Shown here: piece by piece, positions 8,583 through 16,004 of the stretch
Layout of the letters: every line of letters begins with the position of its first letter
Position numbering within the stretch: position 1 is the stretch's first letter
The notes under the pieces: generated by a model
The model's database searches: none
What the model was told of the DNA's origin: nothing
Seen by the model: only the letters and a program-made list of their open reading frames with translations
Origin: CAIWKO01 sp964469155
GTDB lineage: Bacteria > Bacteroidota > Bacteroidia > Bacteroidales > CAIWKO01
DNA: 19,367 nucleotides
NCBI GenBank assembly: GCA_964469155.1
Contig: CAYXXU010000081.1
Span: 1-19,367 of the forward strand
Reading direction: 5' to 3'
Program-made: the position numbers and the translations under genes

Positions 8583-9170
8583 GTGAAAAAACTTGCTTCG
8601 ATAATATTTTTCATGCTATTCAGTTTTTCCTTCTCCCTTTTTGCTCAGGATACCACGGGTTTTGTAGCCAGGGCAGTGATCATTAACGGTGATACTTTAC
8701 CTATTATCGCGCTAAGTGAAGTGCAGATTTTTGGCCCGGTGGTTTTCGCCAATAAACTGGAAGCGCTTGTTTTTTCTCGACTGGTTATCAATGTCAGAAA
8801 GGTTTATCCTTATGCAAAGATCGTTGGGGCCAAAACCCAGGAATATAATATGCTGATTGCAAATGCCAAAACAAAAAAGGAACGCAAGAAGCTGATGAAA
8901 CAGGCCGAAGCCGAATTAAAAACCCAGTTTGAAGATGATGTAAAGAACATGACTGAAATTCAGGGCGAAATTCTACTCAAACTGATAGACCGCGAAACGG
9001 GGGCTTCGTCATACGATCTGATCAAAGAATTCAGGGGGGGAGTGGTAGCGGTGTTTTATCAGTCGTTCGGACGATTATTCGGCTACAATCTGAAATCAAC
9101 TTACGATCCCAAAGGAAAAGATAAAGACATAGAAGAAATAGTGGTGATGATAGAGAGCGGGCAGTTATAA
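8583..9170 (+). CDS. Exported DUF4294 domain protein
   Basis: The product has 195 residues and starts at a GTG (8583). The signal peptide is MKKLASIIFFMLFSFSFS-LFAQ, with cleavage near residue 21. The body matches DUF4294: VRKVYPYAKIVGAK, a Lys/Glu-rich helix (KTKKERKKLMKQAEAELK), QGEILLKLIDRETGASSYDL, and IKEFRGGVVAVFYQSFGRLFG near the end. The family is typical of Bacteroidota and has no assigned activity that I know; conserved Tyr, Asp-Arg-Glu and Phe-Arg-Gly residues suggest a folded periplasmic protein. It follows the NlpC/P60 gene by 48 bp, so a link to cell-wall work is possible but speculative. Its stop codon lies 2 bp before a 12-bp inverted-repeat arm. Confidence 0.88.
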   Translation: MKKLASIIFFMLFSFSFSLFAQDTTGFVARAVIINGDTLPIIALSEVQIFGPVVFANKLEALVFSRLVINVRKVYPYAKIVGAKTQEYNMLIANAKTKKERKKLMKQAEAELKTQFEDDVKNMTEIQGEILLKLIDRETGASSYDLIKEFRGGVVAVFYQSFGRLFGYNLKSTYDPKGKDKDIEEIVVMIESGQL

Positions 9171-9172
9171 TG

Positions 9173-9379
9173 TAACCTGAGTTCTCCGTAATAATATTTG
9201 CTATTTAAAAGATAACCCCGATATTTCTTGTTTTCTTAGTGAATCCTGGTGTTTTTGTGCATTTGTGGCGTAAAAAAAATTGCCACTAAGGCGCAAAGAC
9301 TCAAAGAACACACAAAGAATTTGTACGAATGACAATACTTTTCTTTAAGTTATTTCAATCTTAAATCGAACTCAGGTTA
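9173..9379. repeat. Perfect 12-bp inverted repeat framing a convergent intergenic region
   Basis: TAACCTGAGTTC at 9173-9184 has its exact reverse complement GAACTCAGGTTA at 9368-9379. The arms start 2 bp after the TAA of the DUF4294 gene and end 2 bp before the stop of the sugar transferase gene, so the pair exactly frames the 211-bp gap. Inside are smaller inverted pairs: CTTAGTG (9235-9241) with CACTAAG (9284-9290), and GTGGC (9265-9269) with GCCAC (9282-9286). No target-site duplication is obvious. It could be a small non-autonomous (MITE-like) insertion or a long hairpin end signal serving both convergent transcripts. Confidence 0.65.
9233..9320. repeat. Dispersed low-complexity element (GGCGCAAAGACTCAAAG type)
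   Basis: The core reads TTTGTGGCG, a run of A, then TTGCCACTAAGGCGCAAAGA and CTCAAAGAACACACAAAGAA. Related words recur at 15660-15770 in this window (CTTCGTGTCTTC..., ACCGCAAAGGCCGCC, GGGCGCAAAGG). I judge these to be members of one short dispersed family; no gene is present. Confidence 0.5.
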
Positions 9380-9381
9380 AA

Positions 9382-10797
9382 TTATTTGCCTCTTCCCTGC
9401 AAAATGATCAGGGCTGTATAGATAAGTATTTTAAAATCGACGGCCAGCGACATATTCTCAATGTAAAGCACATCAAATTTTAAACGTTCAATCATCTGAT
9501 CGACCGTTTCGGCATAACCATATTTCACTTGCCCCCACGAGGTAATTCCGGGTTTCACCTTATGCAGAATTTTATAGTGCGGGGCTTTCTGAACGATTAG
9601 GTCGATAAAGTACCTGCGTTCGGGCCGCGGACCTACCAGCGACATATTTCCTTTCAGCACATTGTAGAACTGGGGCGTTTCGTCGAGACGTACTTTGCGC
9701 AGAAACCTTCCGAATCTGGTGATGCGTTTATCGTTTTTACTCGATAACTGTGGCCCGTTTGGCTCAGCATCGGTAAACATGGAGCGGAACTTGTACATTT
9801 TAAAAGGTTTTCCGTGCAGTCCTATCCTTTCGTGCGAATAAAAAACCGGGCCCTTTGATGATAACTTCACACCTATAGCAACCATAATGTAGAATGGCAA
9901 CAGAATCAGCATAGCTATTATAGAAGCGCCCACATCAATAAAACGTTTTAAGAACCTCTGCCAGGCCGGCATCAGTTCAGGAGATATCTGTATGAGGGGG
10001 GCATGAAAAATAGAAGTCATTTTTACGCTTCCCAGCAGAAAATCCTTTAGGTCGGGAATTACCTTGATCACCACATCGGTATCTTCGAGGTAAGAGATGA
10101 TCTGTTCCACATAAGAGTGTTCTTTTTTATCTATGGCAATGATCACTTCTTCCACTTCGTTTTTTTGTATGATGCTCTTGAGGTCCTTATAGTGTCCCAG
10201 ATGAGGCAGCAATTTCTTTAAAGGATGATTGTCTCCGTTAAAAACATCGACAAAACCAATGAACTTATTGCCCGACGATTTCCATTGATTTTCTATATCA
10301 TTATAAATGGCCACCGCATTTCCGTTGCTTCCGATCAATAATGTATTGAATCCGATAATTTTTTTGTGGATCAGATAGGCGGTTCGCGACGATAAAACAA
10401 AGCGGAAGGCAAAGGTGATTGTAAAATGAAGTACGAAAATTACCAGGAAATAGCGGTAATAATTCAGATAGGAAATGACCTGGTCGTCGAGTATCAAGAT
10501 AAAGAAGATGGCAATGAGCCCAAGGAACGAAAGCAGAAAAGTCTGGCTCAATTCTTTTAATCTCGATTTACGGTAAATCTTTTGGTATGTGCCGGTAACA
10601 GCATACAGCAACAACCAGAAATTTGTTATAATAAGCAAGCCTACATACAATTTGTGATCCTGAAAAATTATTTCTGCATGGTCGAGCACCAAAACATCGA
10701 CGGTGTACTTGCGATAAATAAAAAATAAGGTCCAGGCAAGCATGGCAGCCAGGGCATCAGAAAAAACATACTTGAGTACTTGCAGGCGTTTATTCAT
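9382..10797 (-). CDS. Undecaprenyl-phosphate sugar-1-phosphate transferase (WcaJ-type)
   Basis: The protein has about 471 residues from the ATG at 10797 (a TTG at 10800 is the alternative), the standard length for the large polyprenyl glycosylphosphotransferases. The N-terminal half has four membrane segments (about 10-135), then a Rossmann-like domain (about 145-265; FNTLLIGSNGNA). A fifth hydrophobic segment (about 283-305) leads into the catalytic bacterial sugar transferase domain with FKMYKFRSM, RRVRLDETPQFYNVL-like LRKVRLDETPQFYNVLKG, NMSLVGPRPER and KPGITSWGQVKYGY. This domain moves a sugar 1-phosphate from a nucleotide sugar to undecaprenyl phosphate, starting a polysaccharide repeat unit at the inner membrane. 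Glucose is the commonest substrate, but it cannot be told from motifs. It is the last gene of a three-gene minus-strand set, 6 bp after the lipoprotein gene. Confidence 0.92.
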   Translation of the reverse strand: MNKRLQVLKYVFSDALAAMLAWTLFFIYRKYTVDVLVLDHAEIIFQDHKLYVGLLIITNFWLLLYAVTGTYQKIYRKSRLKELSQTFLLSFLGLIAIFFILILDDQVISYLNYYRYFLVIFVLHFTITFAFRFVLSSRTAYLIHKKIIGFNTLLIGSNGNAVAIYNDIENQWKSSGNKFIGFVDVFNGDNHPLKKLLPHLGHYKDLKSIIQKNEVEEVIIAIDKKEHSYVEQIISYLEDTDVVIKVIPDLKDFLLGSVKMTSIFHAPLIQISPELMPAWQRFLKRFIDVGASIIAMLILLPFYIMVAIGVKLSSKGPVFYSHERIGLHGKPFKMYKFRSMFTDAEPNGPQLSSKNDKRITRFGRFLRKVRLDETPQFYNVLKGNMSLVGPRPERRYFIDLIVQKAPHYKILHKVKPGITSWGQVKYGYAETVDQMIERLKFDVLYIENMSLAVDFKILIYTALIILQGRGK

Positions 10798-10803
10798 CAA
10801 GCA

Positions 10804-11694
10804 TTAGTTGGAGTAAAGCAATTTAACATTATCAATATATATTTTCGGACTTGGCTCATCGTCAGTTTTTTTGGTTTCAAAGAAAACCTTGAACCCAATG
10901 GTATTCGCGGAATAGTTTGCCGTTAAAGTCAGGTTGATATATATTTTGTTCCAGTGATCAGTCGGATTCAGTACCAGGGTCTCAATGCGCTCCTGAGTTC
11001 CTGTCAGTAATTTGCCATACATACCGATGGTTAAATACACATTGGTTTTATAATCGAGCTCAAGAAATACGGGAGTCTGGTTTTGCGGTATTTCCAGCGT
11101 GGAATCGGATACACACAGCACATACGGACGGACATCATCGGGCGAGGCAACTCCTGAATAAGAGCCTTCAAAAGCATCATTCGCATCGGTGGTCTTATAA
11201 AAAGAAGTATCGCTGTCGCTGAAACGCACTATGGATATACCCGCATCCTCAAAATCTTCTTTCCATTTTATTTTATTGGGAAAGTAAGAAACTTCGGGAT
11301 GAATGGTATCAATTTCTTCTTTTTGCAGATATATCTGGGTAGTGTATGATGTATAAAAAGGATAATAGCCTCTTGATTTTGCAATGCCATTGATCTTAAT
11401 ACCAGCCTTAACTGTTATTTTGTGATTTCCGGTAGCCAGCACCGGGAAGGTTGCTGGCAGTTCGTATATTCCTATGAGGTCGTCATCCAGATACACCCAG
11501 GCATCGGTAATTTTAGTGGAATTGCTGTTATCGATGGCGTCTAATTTATTAAAGGTGATGTGGTCGATATGAATATAGGAAGGAACCAGATCGTTTTTCT
11601 TGCATGAATTGAAGGAAACGACCGATAACAGTACTATTAGAGCATAAATACCACCTTTAGCAAAACGTAATGATTTGGCTGAAGTTAAGTGCAT
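10804..11694 (-). CDS. Probable lipoprotein in a glycan operon, function unknown
   Basis: I use the ATG at 11694, giving 296 residues; the frame extends to a TTG at 11745. From this start the N-terminus is a typical lipoprotein signal: basic stretch, hydrophobic core GGIYALIVLLSVVS, then FNSC with the lipid-accepting Cys at residue 31. After the Cys come a PEGA-like beta segment (AWVYLDDDLIGIYELPATF and GNHKITVKAG, about 70-110) and a C-terminal region (about 140-296) built of beta strands. That region includes WKEDFED, FLELDYKTNVYLTIGMYG and KIYIDNVKLLYSN, the last being common at the end of jelly-roll, carbohydrate-binding-like domains. No enzyme motif is visible. It is tightly packed between the dehydrogenase (63 bp upstream) and the sugar transferase (6 bp downstream), suggesting a role at the envelope in glycan assembly or binding; this is inferred from position. 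Confidence 0.8.
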   Translation of the reverse strand: MHLTSAKSLRFAKGGIYALIVLLSVVSFNSCKKNDLVPSYIHIDHITFNKLDAIDNSNSTKITDAWVYLDDDLIGIYELPATFPVLATGNHKITVKAGIKINGIAKSRGYYPFYTSYTTQIYLQKEEIDTIHPEVSYFPNKIKWKEDFEDAGISIVRFSDSDTSFYKTTDANDAFEGSYSGVASPDDVRPYVLCVSDSTLEIPQNQTPVFLELDYKTNVYLTIGMYGKLLTGTQERIETLVLNPTDHWNKIYINLTLTANYSANTIGFKVFFETKKTDDEPSPKIYIDNVKLLYSN

Positions 11695-11757
11695 CTTTTT
11701 ATAAATTCGGGCAGGTAACGTAAAATTGTTTTTTTTATTGCACAAAATAAAAAAAAA

Positions 11758-12744
11758 TTAATCGGGGATATTAATTTTTTCGATGATCTTATAGGCTACA
11801 TCGAGCGCTTTGTAGCCATCTATAATGGTTACGTGAGGAATGGTATTATTTTCTATCGACGAACAAAATGTTTCCAACTCGGTTTTAATGGCATTAATGG
11901 GAGTGATTTCAGGTTTTTCGAAGAAAATTTGTTTCTTTCCTTTTCCTTCTCCGAGGTCGATGACCATATCCAGAGGGTTTAATTCCGATTCGTTGGTAAT
12001 ATTTTTCAGGCGTATGATCTCAATGTCTTTTTCAAAGAAATCGACCGCAATATAAGCATCATGCTGAAACAAGCGTGTTTTTCGCATGTTCTTCATCGAA
12101 ATGCGGCTTGCCGTGAGGTTAGCCACACAACCATTATCAAATTCGATGCGGGCATTGGCAATATCGGGGGTGTCGCTTACCACCGAAACTCCGCTGGCGC
12201 TTATCTTTTTAATATTCGATTTCACTAAGCTCAGCACAATATCTATATCGTGTATCATCAGGTCGAGTATCACGGGTACATCGGTTCCCCGGGGATTGAA
12301 CTGTGCCAGACGGTGAGTTTCAATGAACATGGGGTTATGAATGAAAGGAGCCGCCGCAATAAAGGCCGGGTTGAACCTTTCCACATGACCTACCTGCACT
12401 TTTACAGCGGCTTCATCAGCAATGGCGATCAGCAATTTGGCTTCTTCGAGAGTGGTTACCAGTGGTTTTTCGATAAACACATGTTTCGAACCTTTCATGG
12501 CTTTGGAGGCACAATCGAAATGCGAAATGGTTGGGGTTACTATATCGACCACCTCAACGGCTTCAATGAGCTCATCAATGGAACCGAAGGCCCTGATGCC
12601 ATATTCTTCTTTTACCCTGCACATAACATCAGGATCGGGATCGTAAAAACCCACCAGATCGAAATGGCTGATTTCCTTAATACATTTAATGTGAATTTTC
12701 CCCAAATGGCCCGCACCCAAAACACCAATTTTAAGCATATTCAT
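11758..12744 (-). CDS. Gfo/Idh/MocA family NAD(P)-dependent oxidoreductase
   Basis: The product has 328 residues, normal for the family, starting at the ATG at 12744 (a second ATG lies two codons on). The N-terminal Rossmann fold has KIGVLGAGHLGKIH (GxGxxG at Gly10-Gly15) and ends with the dinucleotide-site signature VFIEKPLVTT (Glu-Lys-Pro). The C-terminal alpha/beta domain has VGHVERFNPAF and VILDLMIHDIDIVLSLV, the IHDID motif found in sugar-nucleotide 3-dehydrogenases acting on UDP-GlcNAc-type substrates. Such an enzyme would oxidise a nucleotide sugar before transamination or transfer. The substrate is inferred from this motif and from the sugar transferase two genes downstream. It is the first gene of the minus-strand operon and is divergent from pcm. 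Confidence 0.88.
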   Translation of the reverse strand: MNMLKIGVLGAGHLGKIHIKCIKEISHFDLVGFYDPDPDVMCRVKEEYGIRAFGSIDELIEAVEVVDIVTPTISHFDCASKAMKGSKHVFIEKPLVTTLEEAKLLIAIADEAAVKVQVGHVERFNPAFIAAAPFIHNPMFIETHRLAQFNPRGTDVPVILDLMIHDIDIVLSLVKSNIKKISASGVSVVSDTPDIANARIEFDNGCVANLTASRISMKNMRKTRLFQHDAYIAVDFFEKDIEIIRLKNITNESELNPLDMVIDLGEGKGKKQIFFEKPEITPINAIKTELETFCSSIENNTIPHVTIIDGYKALDVAYKIIEKINIPD

Positions 12745-12754
12745 AAGTTTTTTG

Positions 12755-12762
12755 CAAAAGTA
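12755..12762 (-). promoter_or_regulatory. Possible -7 box for the oxidoreductase operon
   Basis: On the minus strand the sequence reads TACTTTTG, an exact match to the Bacteroidota -7 consensus TAnnTTTG, ending 10 bp before the ATG at 12744. No convincing TTTG at -33 is seen, and the leader would be very short, so this is tentative. Confidence 0.35.
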
Positions 12763-12866
12763 AATTTTTTATACTTGGCATTTTAGTATTTTCGCATTAA
12801 AAATTAACAAAACCTTTCTTTAGACTACATTATACAACGAGCTGAATATTATTAACTTTTTACACT

Positions 12867-13523
12867 ATGATCGACTCTTATAAACATAAAGGACTGCGGA
12901 AACAACTCGTTGAAATTATCAGGCAGAAAGGAATCAGGGACGAAAATGTGCTTCAGGCCATAGAAAACATCCCTCGTCATTTTTTTCTGGATTCGACTTT
13001 CCAAAATCATGCGTACGAGGATAAACCTTTTCCGATAGGAGCGGGGCAAACCATTTCGCAGCCCTACACGGTGGCTTTTCAGAGCGAACTGCTGCAGATC
13101 AAAAAGCGGGATAAGGTGCTGGAAGTAGGTACCGGATCGGGATACCAGGCCTGTGTGCTGCTCGAAATGGGAGCCATTGTTTACACCATTGAGCGGCAAA
13201 AGAACCTGTATGTGAAGACCAAAAGTTTTTTGACCACCATCAATTATCAGCCGAAAATGTTTTATGGCGACGGATATAAAGGTTTGCCGGCCTTTGCGCC
13301 TTTCGATAAAATTATAGTAACGGCAGGCGCCCCTGAAATACCCCTGTTATTGCTGGATCAGTTGAAACCCGGCGGACGAATGGTCATTCCGGTGGGTAAA
13401 TCAGATATACAGCACATGATATGCATTGAAAAGAAAGCCGACGGCAGCCTGAAACAAACCGATCATGGTACCTTCCGGTTCGTACCTTTGCTCGAGAACA
13501 AAGCAGAAGATAATAACAACTAA
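12867..13523 (+). CDS. pcm: Protein-L-isoaspartate O-methyltransferase
   Basis: The protein has 218 residues, the usual length, from an ATG at 12867. Family motifs are all present: IPRHFFLD (about 35-42), the substrate-contact GAGQTISQPYTVAFQ (about 58-72), the S-adenosylmethionine loop VLEVGTGSGYQ (84-94), TIERQKNL, and the late FDKIIVTAGAP with LKPGGRMVIPVG. The enzyme methylates isoaspartyl residues in aged proteins so that they can revert to aspartate; it acts in the cytoplasm. AsnB starts 3 bp after the stop codon, so the two are probably one transcript. No functional link between them is evident apart from that pairing. Confidence 0.95.
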   Translation: MIDSYKHKGLRKQLVEIIRQKGIRDENVLQAIENIPRHFFLDSTFQNHAYEDKPFPIGAGQTISQPYTVAFQSELLQIKKRDKVLEVGTGSGYQACVLLEMGAIVYTIERQKNLYVKTKSFLTTINYQPKMFYGDGYKGLPAFAPFDKIIVTAGAPEIPLLLLDQLKPGGRMVIPVGKSDIQHMICIEKKADGSLKQTDHGTFRFVPLLENKAEDNNN

Positions 13524-13526
13524 CCT

Positions 13527-15542
13527 ATGTGTGGCATAGCCGGTATTTTACTGTTTCAGAAACAAGGCCTGTATGTGCCGGCCATGCTTCATAGTATGGC
13601 AAACAGCCTGGTGCACAGGGGACCCGACGACGAGGGCTATGTGTTGTTCACCCATAATAATGATGCCATAACTTGTGGTGGAAAAGATACCGCTGCCACT
13701 TCGTGGAAAAACCCTTATAACTATTCGGCCGTAAGATCTGTTGACGAACCCCTGCCGGATGTTGTTCTGGGCATTGCCCACCGCAGACTTTCGGTTATAG
13801 ACCTTTCGACGGCCGGGCATCAGCCCATGTGTAATGAGGATGCTTCTATCTGGATCACCTGCAACGGGGAGATCTATAATTATATCGAGCTGCGCTTGGA
13901 ACTGGAGGGGCTTGGGTTTGTTTTTAAAACCAAGAGCGATATAGAGGTGCTGCTGAAAGCCTACGAATGCTGGGGCATGAACTTTCTGGAAAAACTGAAC
14001 GGTATGTGGGCCTTTGTGATTTACGATATGCGCAGCAATATTTTATTGTGTTGCCGCGACCGCTTTGGTGTGAAACCATTTTATTATACCCATAATCATA
14101 AATTCTTTGCTTTTGCCAGCGAGCAAAAGGCATTGATGACGCTTCCCATCGATAAGACCATTCACGATAATGCCGTATTCGATTATTTGCAGTATGGCAG
14201 GGTAGAAGAGCATGAAACGGGTTTCATCGAGCAGATCAAGGAGCTGATGCCTTCGCATTACTTTATCTACGATCTGAGACAAAGAAAGTTTTCGCTGAAC
14301 CGGTATTACCGGTTGCCTTTCGCGCAGGAGACCGGCAAGGTGGATGTCCAAACTTCTGAGCAATATATTGCTGCTACCCGCGAAAAGATCTATACGGCTG
14401 TGGATTTGCGGCTGCGTTCGGATGTGCCGGTAGGGTTTTGCCTGAGTGGAGGCATTGACAGCAGCTCGATAGTAGGTGTGGCAAAAAGCATAAACGACAG
14501 CAAACACCTTCATCAGTTACAGGGCTACCTGCATGCATTTACGGCTACGCATGGCGAACACGATTGCGATGAATCGAAATGGGCAGCAAAGGTAGTTGAT
14601 AAGCATCAGATGATATGGCACCAGGCCGGTTGCGATTCCGGGCAAATGCTGGATGAACTGGAGAAGATCATTTGGTATCAGGATTCGCCTTTGTTTTCGA
14701 CCAGCACCTACGCCCAGAATGTCGTGATGAAAGCGGCCCGGGAAAACGGCATCACTATTCTGCTCGACGGGCAGGGAGGCGACGAACTGTTTGCGGGTTA
14801 TGTGCCTTTTTATATTTCGTTTTTTTTCGAGTTGTTAAGGCAATATAGGTTGGGGCGCTTAAGCCGGGAGTGGTTTCATCTGAAGCATTCGCCTTTGAAT
14901 GTTTCGATACTTTTCAGATCTATGGCCAAGGTGAAGATGGACGAAAAATGGACCATAGAGCGTAAGGAAAAATTGTTTCTCAAAAAGCATGCGGAGTCGG
15001 CATTTTTTGATCCTGAATACTTTGTGGATCATACTCCCGATCTTATGCTGGCGCCCGGCTACAGCAGCCAAAGTATGAACACCCTGCTGCACGATTATTT
15101 TACGCGCTGGTATCTGAAAAACCTCCTGCGCTGGGAAGACCGCTGCTCTATGCAATACAGCATTGAATCGCGTACGCCCTTTGCCGACGATCTGCCACTG
15201 ATAGAGTCGGTGTTTGCCATACCTTCGGCTTATAAGATACAACAGGGGTGGAGCAAATTTTTGCTTCGCCATGCCATGCGCGATGTGCTGCCCGCCGATA
15301 TTTACCGCCGCAGCGATAAACTGGGCTTTGCCACCCCGCAAACCTTCTGGCTGATGAAGGAGAACAGCAGGATGAAAAGCATGATGACCGACCTGGCATC
15401 TCTGGACGGAAGCAATACCGTGAATCAAAAAGAACTGTTACACTTCTGGGATTATATCTTTTCGTCGCCCGGGCAAAACCATAGTCAGGATTTTGTGTGG
15501 CGCTATCTGAATTACCTGTTGTGGAGGAAGGTGAACGGTTGA
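13527..15542 (+). CDS. asnB: Asparagine synthase (glutamine-hydrolysing)
   Basis: The product has 671 residues. It starts with MCGIAGIL, placing the catalytic Cys2 of the class II amidotransferase exactly at the N-terminus after Met removal, which fixes the start at 13527. The glutaminase domain (about 2-220) has LVHRGPDDEGY, HRRLSVIDLS, NGEIYNY and KSDIEVLL. The synthetase domain shows the ATP-pyrophosphatase loop SGGIDSSS (307-314), DGQGGDELFAGY (about 414-425) and the C-terminal ESRTPFADD and SDKLGFATPQ. It makes asparagine from aspartate, ATP and glutamine-derived ammonia. It is somewhat longer than E. coli AsnB and of the type also found in surface-polysaccharide loci, where it may amidate sugars or peptides; this alternative is worth weighing given the glycan genes nearby. 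It lies directly after pcm. Confidence 0.93.
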   Translation: MCGIAGILLFQKQGLYVPAMLHSMANSLVHRGPDDEGYVLFTHNNDAITCGGKDTAATSWKNPYNYSAVRSVDEPLPDVVLGIAHRRLSVIDLSTAGHQPMCNEDASIWITCNGEIYNYIELRLELEGLGFVFKTKSDIEVLLKAYECWGMNFLEKLNGMWAFVIYDMRSNILLCCRDRFGVKPFYYTHNHKFFAFASEQKALMTLPIDKTIHDNAVFDYLQYGRVEEHETGFIEQIKELMPSHYFIYDLRQRKFSLNRYYRLPFAQETGKVDVQTSEQYIAATREKIYTAVDLRLRSDVPVGFCLSGGIDSSSIVGVAKSINDSKHLHQLQGYLHAFTATHGEHDCDESKWAAKVVDKHQMIWHQAGCDSGQMLDELEKIIWYQDSPLFSTSTYAQNVVMKAARENGITILLDGQGGDELFAGYVPFYISFFFELLRQYRLGRLSREWFHLKHSPLNVSILFRSMAKVKMDEKWTIERKEKLFLKKHAESAFFDPEYFVDHTPDLMLAPGYSSQSMNTLLHDYFTRWYLKNLLRWEDRCSMQYSIESRTPFADDLPLIESVFAIPSAYKIQQGWSKFLLRHAMRDVLPADIYRRSDKLGFATPQTFWLMKENSRMKSMMTDLASLDGSNTVNQKELLHFWDYIFSSPGQNHSQDFVWRYLNYLLWRKVNG

Positions 15543-15550
15543 GGTAATTT

Positions 15551-15640
15551 ATTGTCATTAGTGGTCATTAATAGTCATTGATAGTCATTAATTGTCCTTA
15601 ATAGTCATTGATAGTCATTAATAGTCATTAATTGTCATTT
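15551..15640. repeat. 10-bp tandem array, 9 units
   Basis: Nine consecutive decamers follow ATAGTCATTA, with changes mostly at positions 2-3 and 10 (ATTGTCATTA, GTGGTCATTA, ATAGTCATTG). Two further, shifted copies (GTCATTGATG, GTCATTAATT) follow to about 15670. The array starts nine bases after the asnB stop codon. The period is close to one helical turn. Confidence 0.8.
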
Positions 15641-15661
15641 GCTCAAGCGTCATTGATGGTC

Positions 15662-15778
15662 ATTAATTGTTTTTTCTTCGTGCAACTTCGTGTCTTCTTT
15701 GTGAATCTTCGTGTAATCTCCTCTTTTTTACCGCAAAGGCCGCCAAGTTTTAGGCAAAGGGCGCAAAGGAAACCTGCC
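15662..15778. repeat. Dispersed low-complexity element (CTTCGTGTC and GCGCAAAGG words)
   Basis: Imperfect repeats of CTTCGTG (CTTCGTGCAA, CTTCGTGTCT, CTTTGTGAAT, CTTCGTGTAA) are followed by ACCGCAAAGGCCGCCAAG and GGGCGCAAAGG. It resembles the tract at 9233-9320. No coding sequence is seen. Confidence 0.5.
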
Positions 15779-15788
15779 CATCTTCCCT

Positions 15789-15860
15789 AATCAACTCAAT
15801 TTAACTAATCAACCCAATCAACTCAATCAACTAAATCAACTTAATAAACTCAATCAACTA
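15789..15860. repeat. 9-bp tandem array, 8 units
   Basis: Eight exact-length units of consensus AATCAACTC run without a gap (AATCAACTC, AATTTAACT, AATCAACCC, AATCAACTC, AATCAACTA, AATCAACTT, AATAAACTC, AATCAACTA). It is separate in sequence and period from the 10-bp array 150 bp upstream. Confidence 0.8.
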
Positions 15861-15943
15861 ATTTCTTCCGTCTTCAGACTTCGGTCTTCCATCCTTCCAT
15901 AATTGTATCGTTGTATAATTCCATTTTTCCTTCCTTCCTCTTC

Positions 15944-15976
15944 AAATAAAAAAGCCCACCCAAAACAGGGCAGGCT
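15944..15976 (-). terminator. Rho-independent-type terminator for the gene at 16005-16745
   Basis: On the minus strand AGCCTGCCC, a loop TGTTTT, and GGGTGGGCT form a 9-bp stem with two G-U pairs, followed directly by a run of six T (plus-strand A at 15948-15953). It lies 29 bp past the stop codon of the 246-residue protein. Confidence 0.75.
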
Positions 15977-16004
15977 CTATCTCTGTTTGTTTTCTTTTTG
16001 TGAA

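Noticed and set aside
9173..9379. Simple bidirectional terminator
   Set aside because: The arms are 183 bp apart and no T-runs follow them.
12086..12786. Plus-strand ORFs opposite the oxidoreductase
   Set aside because: The minus frame carries the GxGxxG, EKP and IHDID motifs; the plus frames show none.
14859..15558. Minus-strand ORFs within asnB
   Set aside because: They are antisense to conserved parts of asparagine synthase.
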